DNA of 12,296 bases from Hyphomonas sp. (GTDB lineage Bacteria; Pseudomonadota; Alphaproteobacteria; Caulobacterales; Hyphomonadaceae). The notes beneath the pieces are model-generated. The model saw nothing but the letters and a program-made list of their open reading frames with translations. It did not search any database and was not told the origin of the DNA. The translations under genes were made by a program, and so were the position numbers. The DNA is taken from positions 1 to 12,296 of the forward strand of contig JANSXJ010000082.1 of assembly GCA_024743015.1 (NCBI GenBank). Direction: 5' to 3'. Of the stretch, positions 6,311 through 12,296 are shown piece by piece; within the stretch, counting starts at the first letter, position 1, and every line of letters starts with the position of its first letter.

Positions 6311-6388
6311 TTGGCAACGCCGTAAGCCCCTCGAATCTTGCTGAGCGGCAAACCACGCAACCGCCCATTCGCAGTCAGGTGCACGTCC

Positions 6389-9151
6389 ATGAATGTTATC
6401 GATATCCGGCATACCCAAGACAACCGGAAGCAAGGCGAAAGCCCGGTTCCCGATCTATTGGCGGTTTCTCCATCGGATGCAACGGCCAGCCAGACGTGGC
6501 ACGCGCTCGACAACTCACTTGTGATGACAAAATTGGACACGGCAGATGCTGGCTTGTCCGATGATGAAGCGCAAAGCCGTTTGGAGGCGTTCGGACCGAA
6601 CGCGTTACCTGCCGCACCGGAAAAGAGCCTGTTTTCGCGCATAATGGCGCAGTTCAACAACGCACTGATCTATGTGCTCTTGGCAGCCGCAGTCGTAACC
6701 GCGCTTCTGGGCCACTGGATCGACACGGGCGTCATCCTCGGGGTGGTTGTCATCAACGCCGCCATCGGGTTTTGGCAGGAAGGCAAGGCTGAGAATGCCT
6801 TGGCGGCCGTCCGCGGCATGCTGTCGTCCAGCGCTACGGTGCTGCGGCGCGGGCAACGCCAATCGATAGCCGCCGAAGAACTGGTGCCGGGCGACATTGT
6901 CCTCATCGAGGCGGGCGATCGAGTGCCCGCCGATCTGCGTCTGATCACCGCCAAGGGGCTGCGCATCGACGAAGCGCCACTCACAGGAGAATCGGTGCCC
7001 AGCGAAAAAGACACAGCGTCGGTTGCCGCAGAAACGCCCTTGGCTGACCGCAGCTCGATGGCCTATTCCGGTACGCTCGTATCGGCTGGCCGGGCTACGG
7101 CCGTTGTTGTTGGCACCGGCGCTCTGGCAGAAATCGGCCGCATCGGCGCAATGCTGGACGATGTTGCCGAGACGACAACGCCGCTTCTCAAGCAGATCGA
7201 TGCTTTTTCAAAATGGCTGACTGGCGTCGTACTCGTCCTTTGCGGGTTCATCTTTGCCCTGGCCGTTTTTGGCCGCGGTTACAGCGTCGATGACGCGTTT
7301 CTGGCGACGATCGGCATGGCCGTGGCTGCCATTCCCGAGGGTTTGCCCGCTGTCATCACGATCACGCTGGCTTTGGGCGTCCAGCGTATGGCGGGCCGGC
7401 AGGCGATCATCCGGCAGTTGCCGGCGGTGGAGACACTGGGTGCTGTGTCAGTGATTTGCACTGACAAGACTGGCACACTAACGCTGAACGAGATGGTCGT
7501 GCGCGATCTGCAAACGGGCGCCGACGCTGCTGAGATTTCCGTGACAGGTGAAGGTTACCGACCTGAAGGCAGGCTGGTCTCTGATCAAGGCGATCCGATT
7601 GCGGCCGGCCGTCATCTGATCGCCACAGGCGTTCTGTGCAGCGATGCCCGGCTCATGGAAAGCGATGGTCGTTGGCACGTTTCCGGCGATCCGATGGACG
7701 GTGCGTTGATTTCGCTTGCGCACAAGGCGGGGTTTGATCCGGCAGACCTGCGCAGGCAGGCAGCAGTTATCGATGAAATTCCATTTGACTCAGCCAATCG
7801 TTTCAACGCCGTTCTTACGCAAGACCGTGATGAGCGGCAGGTTCACATCAAGGGCGCGCCGCACAGTATTCTCGATATGTGCGACCATCACATGTCTGCC
7901 GATGGCATGGCACCGCTGAATCGTGATGTCTGGCACGATCACATCGAGCGGCTTGCGGAGCGCGGCCAACGTGTCCTGGCCTTTGCATTCAAAGACGGCG
8001 AGGAACGCCGTGAACTGGACGTCAGGACAATCGGTGGCGGCTTCACGCTGCTCGGAATTGCCGGTTTCGTCGATCCACCGCGACCTGAGGCAATCGAGGC
8101 GATCCGTGATTGCCACGATGCGGGGATCGGCGTGAAGATGATCACCGGAGACCATGCCACTACTGCTCTAGCCATTGCCAGCGAGTTGGGTCTTCGAACC
8201 CAAGGTGGCGTCTTGACCGGTGCCGACATCGATATGATGGCCAGCGACGACCTGCGCGAGCGCGCAGCCAAGGTCGATGTGTTTGCGCGCGCCACGCCGG
8301 AGAACAAGCTTCGGCTGATTGAAGCGTTGCAGGCTCAGGACAAGGTGGTCTCCATGACTGGCGATGGCGTTAACGATGCCCCCGCCTTGAAAAAGGCCGA
8401 TGTCGGCGTGGCCATGGGCATCAAAGGTACCGAAGCGGCCAAATCGGCGTCGCGGGTTGTACTGGCCGACGACAATTTTGCATCGATCGCCGCAGCGGTC
8501 AGTGAAGGGCGAACGGTCTATGACAACATCCGCAAAGTCATTTCCTGGACCTTGCCGACCAATGGCGGCGAATCCTTGATCATCATCACGGCCATTCTTT
8601 TCGGCCTGACGCTGCCGTTGTTGCCCGCGCACATTCTGTGGATCAACATGGTCACTGCCGTGGCGCTTGGTCTGACGCTGGCGTTTGAACCGCCAGAAGC
8701 GACCGTCATGCGGCGCCCGCCACGAAAGGCCGTCGACTCAATCCTGACAATGGAGATGGTCTGGCGCATCGTCCTCGTCTCCTGCCTGATGGCTGGCGCG
8801 GCATTTGCGGCCTTCATCTGGTCCACCGGCCGCGGCGACAGCGTCGAATACGCGCGCACATTGGCGGTCAATGTCATCGTCACGCTAGAAATCTTCTACC
8901 TGTTTTCCGTGCGGGCGCTCGATTCGAACGGTTTGAGTCTGCAAACGTTCTTCGGATCGCGCCCGGTCCTGATCGGCGTTGGTCTCACTGTTCTGCTGCA
9001 GGCGGCGTTCACCTATACGCCGATCATGCAATTGGTCTTTGAGACCGAAGCGGTCTCGATAGCAGATAATGGGCTGCTGCTGCTGATGGGACTGGGGCTA
9101 CTGCTGGTCCTGGAAGCGGAGAAAGCCGTGCGGCGCCAGCTCCGGAGTTGA
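6389..9151 (+). CDS. P2-type cation-transporting ATPase
   Basis: A 920-residue inner-membrane ion pump with the full P-type catalytic set: actuator loop TGES (199-202), phosphorylated aspartate D359 in DKTGTLT, nucleotide-domain KGAP (488-491), TGD (586-588) and hinge GDGVNDAP (658-665). An N-terminal cation-ATPase domain spans about 35-105, and helices M1-M10 have the P2 layout. Ion-site positions relative to SERCA: M4 PEGLP (E317) is kept, M5 N725 and E728 are kept, and M6 reads WINMVTAV, keeping N753 and T756 but with A757 where SERCA has Asp800. It is clearly P2 (Ca2+/Na+-type) but ion specificity is open. The ATG at 6389 was chosen (AGG 9 bases upstream); an upstream TTG at 6338 lies in the IS-remnant flank. 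It appears monocistronic and ends convergent with a LysR gene. Confidence 0.93.
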   Translation: MNVIDIRHTQDNRKQGESPVPDLLAVSPSDATASQTWHALDNSLVMTKLDTADAGLSDDEAQSRLEAFGPNALPAAPEKSLFSRIMAQFNNALIYVLLAAAVVTALLGHWIDTGVILGVVVINAAIGFWQEGKAENALAAVRGMLSSSATVLRRGQRQSIAAEELVPGDIVLIEAGDRVPADLRLITAKGLRIDEAPLTGESVPSEKDTASVAAETPLADRSSMAYSGTLVSAGRATAVVVGTGALAEIGRIGAMLDDVAETTTPLLKQIDAFSKWLTGVVLVLCGFIFALAVFGRGYSVDDAFLATIGMAVAAIPEGLPAVITITLALGVQRMAGRQAIIRQLPAVETLGAVSVICTDKTGTLTLNEMVVRDLQTGADAAEISVTGEGYRPEGRLVSDQGDPIAAGRHLIATGVLCSDARLMESDGRWHVSGDPMDGALISLAHKAGFDPADLRRQAAVIDEIPFDSANRFNAVLTQDRDERQVHIKGAPHSILDMCDHHMSADGMAPLNRDVWHDHIERLAERGQRVLAFAFKDGEERRELDVRTIGGGFTLLGIAGFVDPPRPEAIEAIRDCHDAGIGVKMITGDHATTALAIASELGLRTQGGVLTGADIDMMASDDLRERAAKVDVFARATPENKLRLIEALQAQDKVVSMTGDGVNDAPALKKADVGVAMGIKGTEAAKSASRVVLADDNFASIAAAVSEGRTVYDNIRKVISWTLPTNGGESLIIITAILFGLTLPLLPAHILWINMVTAVALGLTLAFEPPEATVMRRPPRKAVDSILTMEMVWRIVLVSCLMAGAAFAAFIWSTGRGDSVEYARTLAVNVIVTLEIFYLFSVRALDSNGLSLQTFFGSRPVLIGVGLTVLLQAAFTYTPIMQLVFETEAVSIADNGLLLLMGLGLLLVLEAEKAVRRQLRS

Positions 9152-9172
9152 TTGCGCGCATTCGATTCAGCG

Positions 9173-9219
9173 AGACCGGGCGCTGCTCATCCACTCCTCA
9201 CGACACGTGGCGCCCGTCT
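9173..9219. terminator. Long-loop hairpin between convergent ATPase and LysR genes
   Basis: AGAC(C)GGGCGC (9173-9183, one bulged C) pairs with GCGCCCGTCT (9210-9219) across a 26-base loop, in the 105-base gap between the ATPase stop (9151) and the LysR stop (9257). Position suits a bidirectional transcription end, but there is no T tract on either side and the loop is long. Low-confidence terminator. Confidence 0.3.
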
Positions 9220-9256
9220 GACGCTGCACCGACCTACCGCCGGCTCCCTGGCCCGG

Positions 9257-10165
9257 TCAGTGCGGCATCTCCTTTGCGACGTCCAGCAAAGTGTCGAGAA
9301 ACGCCCTCACAGCGGGCACGCTGGCACGGCGCGGCGGGAAGGATGCGAAAATCTCAATACTGGGACCGGCAAAACCGGGAAGTGCGCGCACGAAATCCCC
9401 GCTCAGCACGCGGGGTTCACCGAAGGTTGCCGGCAGAAAGGCAACGCCCGATCCGGATCTGATAACGCCAAGAGCGACGGTGGGGTCACCGACTGTGCAC
9501 ATAGGCTTGGAGACCAGATCGATGGTCTGTCCATCGGCGTTGCCTAAGTGCCATTCATGCGGCGATCCGGGGACATCGACGATAATGCGCCCCAAGGCTT
9601 CCACCGCATCTTGATCGTTGACATCGACACGATCTGCAACCTGTGCGGAGACATAGAGCCGCAGCTTGGTACCAACGATCTTTCTTGCGATCAGATAGGG
9701 TTCTTCGGGTCGGCCGAGGCGCAACACGACATCAAGCTCTTCGGCCAACGGATCAGGGCCAAGAGCAGTCACTGACACCGATGGTTCGATCTTGGGATAA
9801 CGCTGGCTAATGCGCGCCAGAACCGGGCCCAGCAATTGCTGCGCCGAAAGGGCGCTGGCCGCAATTCGGAGCGCGCCGCTGGCTTCGCCCTTGGCTGAGC
9901 GCAGTATCTCCTCGGCGTCGGCTCCGGCACGCGTCGCCGCATCAGCGCTCTCGATAAGGCTTTCGCCGGCTTGGGTCAGTTTCAGGCCGTTGCTGACGCG
10001 GTCGAACAGGGGCATGCCCGCAGTCTCCTCAAGGCGGCCCAGGGCGCGCGATAGAGTGGCCTTGGGCACGCCAAAGCGACGCGTGGCGGCGGTTATCCCG
10101 CCTGCTTCATGCAGCAAGAAGAACAACCGCAAGTCGTCGACACTGACCCGATCGCTCAGTGGCAT
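9257..10165 (-). CDS. LysR-family transcriptional regulator
   Basis: A 302-residue regulator of normal family length. The winged helix-turn-helix is at 7-66: VDDLRLFFLLHEAGGITAAT, then PKATLSRALGRLEETAGMPLF with DRVSNGLKLTQAGE, the standard LysR wing. The substrate-binding domain spans about 95-295 and includes GALRIAAS (97-104) and GSGVAFLP (238-245), the usual G-x-G-(I/V)-x-x-(L/V)-P of the effector domain. The ATG at 10165 was chosen because GGAG lies 7 bases upstream and the HTH starts right after; the longer open frame to 10267 adds 34 unlike residues. It is divergent from the RND efflux operon with 204 bases between starts, the classic arrangement for a LysR regulator of that operon. 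The inducer is unknown. Confidence 0.93.
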   Translation of the reverse strand: MPLSDRVSVDDLRLFFLLHEAGGITAATRRFGVPKATLSRALGRLEETAGMPLFDRVSNGLKLTQAGESLIESADAATRAGADAEEILRSAKGEASGALRIAASALSAQQLLGPVLARISQRYPKIEPSVSVTALGPDPLAEELDVVLRLGRPEEPYLIARKIVGTKLRLYVSAQVADRVDVNDQDAVEALGRIIVDVPGSPHEWHLGNADGQTIDLVSKPMCTVGDPTVALGVIRSGSGVAFLPATFGEPRVLSGDFVRALPGFAGPSIEIFASFPPRRASVPAVRAFLDTLLDVAKEMPH

Positions 10166-10196
10166 GTGAGTGCTCCGCCTTTGCCAAGAAGACACG

Positions 10197-10256
10197 TGTT
10201 CTGCACCAGAAATGGAGCATTCCGACTGTTCTGCAAGCCAGCGGAGGTCGGTTCTG
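10197..10256. promoter_or_regulatory. Repeated GTTCTG elements in the LysR/RND divergent region
   Basis: TGTTCTGCA occurs at 10197-10205 and again at 10227-10235, exactly 30 bp apart (about three helical turns). A third shorter copy, GTTCTG, is at 10251-10256. All lie in the same orientation between the two divergent starts and nearer the LysR gene, where a LysR autoregulatory site is expected. They are candidate operator half-sites; they do not form a clear T-N11-A palindrome. Confidence 0.35.
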
Positions 10257-10369
10257 GCGTTCCGCAAACAAGACGCAACGTTTCATTTGGTTCCGTATCC
10301 GGCGGCCGGCCTCGCGCCTATCCTGGCTGCAAAGATCGCGTTCACGTCTCCTGAAAACGAGGGCCTGTC

Positions 10370-11866
10370 ATGGGTTTCGATGTCGTCATATTGCTAGGTG
10401 CTTTTATTTGCATCGCTGTCAGCGCGTGGATTGGTTTCGGCTTCGCACTGCTCAGCACTTTGCTTTTGCTGGTCGCCGTATCGACCGGAGCAGTGCTGGC
10501 CGAGCACGCTGCGTTTCCGAACGGCATGCTGCCCGTTGCATACGGCATGATCGTATGGCTGCTCGTAGGCGGACTAGCCGGCGTTGCCATGACTCGCAAG
10601 AGGCGGACACGGTCTTTGGGGCGGATGGGCGGCGCCGCACTTGGCCTTTTGCAGGCCGTCATTGTGGCCGTCCTGGCGGTCGGCGTGATTCAACAGCGGA
10701 TTGGGCCGATCGATGAAATCCTTGCTTCTCGAAGCTATCTGCCCATCGCTGCTTTAGGCAACCGCCTTGACGCATGGCCACCGGCCAGCCGGTTGTCCTT
10801 CCCCCAACCGGTCCAGCGTGCCGCCGAGCCGGCACCGGAGCCGCATTTGCGGCCCGTTCAATGGGCCGAGGCAACTGTTCATTCGGGAACCGCGGAACGT
10901 GCCGTAACCGGTTCCGTCCGCACGGCCGAACGCGCCCGGATCGGTTTTGAGGTCGGTGGACGCGTCTCCGAGGTTCTCCTTAATATCGGCGATGTGTTTG
11001 AACCAGGCCAGGTGCTGGCGCGGCTCGACCCCCATCTGCTTGAGATCGCGCTTGAAGAGCGACAAGCTGCACTTGTTGAAGCCGAGGCATGGCTTGTTGA
11101 AGCGCAACAGCAGTATGACCGGCAGCGCACGCTCTTTGACCGCAACATTGTGGCTGACGCGGCGCTAGAGCGGGCCGAAGCGGCGCTCAAGAGCACTCAA
11201 AGCAGGCACCGGATGGTTCTGTCCGGCATCGAGAGCGCGCAGGACCGCCTGGACGACACAACCTTGACGGCGCCCTATGGCGGCTCGATCGCCGCTCGTC
11301 TGATCGAGCCGTCGCAGGTGGTCGCCGCAGGCGAGCCGGTCTTTGAAATCCTGAGCGAAGGCGCCGGCTTCGAGATCGTCACGGCGGTTCCCGAGACCCT
11401 GCTGTCGCGACTCGACATCGGCTCGCAGCATCGCGCCATTTTGCTGCACGGCTCCAACTTTACCGTGCAGGCTACGGTCACGGAAATCGGCGCCCGCGCC
11501 AACGCGGCGACTGGCTTTCCAGTCACGCTCTCCGTCGACAGCGACGCCGAGACCATACGCGCGGGCATGACGGCCGAGGTCATCCTGACGCTTCGCGGGC
11601 GTGTCACCGATCCCGGCATCCTCGAAGTGCCGCTCAATGCCGTGTTCGCCGGTGATGGCGATGAAAGGGCCGTGTTTGTCCACGATTTCGACAGTTCCAC
11701 GGTCCGTTATCGAGCCATCGATGTCGCCGGCACCGAGGACGAGATGGCGCTGGTCTCCGGCGGACTGGCCGAGGGCGAAATCGTGGTCACCCGCGGCGTG
11801 GCATTTCTGCGGGATGGAGATGCTGTCGCGCTGCTCAATGTCGGCGTTGCCCGTTATGATCAGTGA
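10370..11866 (+). CDS. RND efflux membrane fusion protein with N-terminal CvpA-like membrane domain
   Basis: The 498-residue protein is a periplasmic adaptor that would link an inner-membrane RND pump to an outer-membrane channel. Residues 180-498 are a standard HlyD/AcrA-type adaptor: lipoyl half 1 (193-221, FEVGGRVSEVLLNIGDVF then PGQVLARLDP), coiled-coil hairpin (222-290), lipoyl half 2 (292-328, LTAPYGGSIAAR), beta-barrel (334-410) and membrane-proximal domain (411-490). Unusually, residues 1-110 hold four hydrophobic helices (about 4-24, 25-44, 57-74, 88-107), then ASRSYLPIAALGNRL. Four helices, a basic R-rich link, L-G-x-x-x-G-L-L-Q and S-x-x-P form a layout like CvpA proteins. Adaptors normally have one anchor or a lipobox. 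The ATG at 10370 has GAGGG 6 bases upstream, so the long form is well supported. The permease gene follows after 9 bases. Confidence 0.9.
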   Translation: MGFDVVILLGAFICIAVSAWIGFGFALLSTLLLLVAVSTGAVLAEHAAFPNGMLPVAYGMIVWLLVGGLAGVAMTRKRRTRSLGRMGGAALGLLQAVIVAVLAVGVIQQRIGPIDEILASRSYLPIAALGNRLDAWPPASRLSFPQPVQRAAEPAPEPHLRPVQWAEATVHSGTAERAVTGSVRTAERARIGFEVGGRVSEVLLNIGDVFEPGQVLARLDPHLLEIALEERQAALVEAEAWLVEAQQQYDRQRTLFDRNIVADAALERAEAALKSTQSRHRMVLSGIESAQDRLDDTTLTAPYGGSIAARLIEPSQVVAAGEPVFEILSEGAGFEIVTAVPETLLSRLDIGSQHRAILLHGSNFTVQATVTEIGARANAATGFPVTLSVDSDAETIRAGMTAEVILTLRGRVTDPGILEVPLNAVFAGDGDERAVFVHDFDSSTVRYRAIDVAGTEDEMALVSGGLAEGEIVVTRGVAFLRDGDAVALLNVGVARYDQ

Positions 11867-11875
11867 GGTTCGGTC

Positions 11876-12296
11876 ATGCTGACACAGCTTGCCTTTCGCT
11901 ACCAGCGCATCGCCTTCTTCCTCGTCGCCATCCTGATGGGCTTTGGCGCCTACAGTTATTTCACGCTGCCAGCTCAGGAAGACCCGGCGATTACGATCCG
12001 CCAAGCGATCGTTCAAACCCAATACCCCGGGTTGAGCCCGGAACGGATTGAGGAGTTGGTAACCAAGCCGCTCGAACGGGCGATCCGCCGCCTGCCGGAA
12101 GTCGAGGAAATCCGTTCATCGTCAGTGTCCGGCCTGTCGATCATCCATGTCGAAGTCTTCGACCGGTTCTTCGATCTCGACCAAATCTGGGACGATCTGC
12201 GCGACGAGGTGGAGGGCGCCGCAGCGTCTTTGCCCGATGGCGCGTTCCCGCCTGTTGTGCTGGACAGGACCGGCGATGTGGCCGTTGTAACAGCCG
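11876..12296 (+). CDS. RND efflux permease, N-terminal part (runs off window)
   Basis: 140 residues of an inner-membrane proton-driven RND pump (AcrB-like; full proteins are about 1,000-1,050 residues). Visible are the first transmembrane helix (about 11-30), the periplasmic entry motif PAQEDP (32-37), QYPGLSPERIEELVTKPLE (49-67) and the start of the porter domain with LERAIRRLPEVEEIRS, all typical of the family. The ATG at 11876 has GAGG at 11865-11868 (7-base spacing), which overlaps the stop codon of the adaptor gene, so the two are one operon and probably translationally linked. Probable role: export of drugs, solvents or metabolites together with the adaptor; the outer-membrane partner is not in the window. 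The 3' end is missing, so specificity cannot be judged. Confidence 0.94.
   Translation, partial: MLTQLAFRYQRIAFFLVAILMGFGAYSYFTLPAQEDPAITIRQAIVQTQYPGLSPERIEELVTKPLERAIRRLPEVEEIRSSSVSGLSIIHVEVFDRFFDLDQIWDDLRDEVEGAAASLPDGAFPPVVLDRTGDVAVVTA

Noticed and set aside
9148..9547. Plus-strand frames overlapping the 3' half of the LysR gene
   Set aside because: Low-complexity R/P/S-rich translations antisense to a well-supported gene; no start signal.
11165..12022. Long minus-strand frame of 285 codons opposite the adaptor and permease genes
   Set aside because: It is antisense to two genes with clear domains and ribosome sites; the translation is D/G/R/H-rich with no recognisable fold, as expected for codon-biased shadow frames.

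Overview
This window looks like chromosomal DNA from an alphaproteobacterium, probably of the Hyphomicrobiales/Rhodobacterales type. The evidence is moderately high GC throughout, a bioY gene preceded by a perfect match to the alphaproteobacterial BioR operator, a MocR regulator divergent from an EamA exporter, and family-level sequence character. I see no RNA gene, CRISPR array or prophage. The one mobile-element trace is a broken transposase.

Layout, left to right. (1) 1-117: the last codons of a GntR/FCD-type regulator, possibly BioR itself. (2) 230-1306: a biotin-uptake unit. A BioR-type box overlaps a -10 hexamer, then comes bioY (S component of an ECF biotin transporter), overlapping by 4 bases a cysteine-rich DUF1284 protein. 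(3) 1307-1567: intergenic, with short palindromes only. (4) 1568-3999: divergent MocR-family regulator (minus) and 10-helix EamA exporter (plus) around a short shared control region with phased ATTGC/GCAAT elements. (5) 4000-4391: no confident gene; a strong hairpin ends it. (6) 4392-5811, minus strand: an AraC-family regulator followed by a secreted YbhB/YbcL (PEBP-fold) protein. (7) 5908-6310: a truncated IS1182-like transposase remnant with a 10-bp inverted repeat near its edges. (8) 6389-9151: a large P2-type cation ATPase with all catalytic motifs but a changed ion-site residue in M6. (9) 9257-12296: a LysR regulator divergent from an RND efflux operon. The operon starts with a membrane fusion protein carrying an extra N-terminal four-helix, CvpA-like membrane domain, followed by an RND permease cut by the window edge.

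The window is a string of small regulator-plus-transporter modules: BioR/BioY, MocR/EamA, AraC/YbhB and LysR/RND. The most unusual item is the CvpA-like/membrane-fusion-protein fusion. Next are the translational coupling of the unknown cysteine protein to bioY and the P-type ATPase lacking the M6 aspartate. None of these adds up to a clearly new multi-gene system from sequence reading alone.
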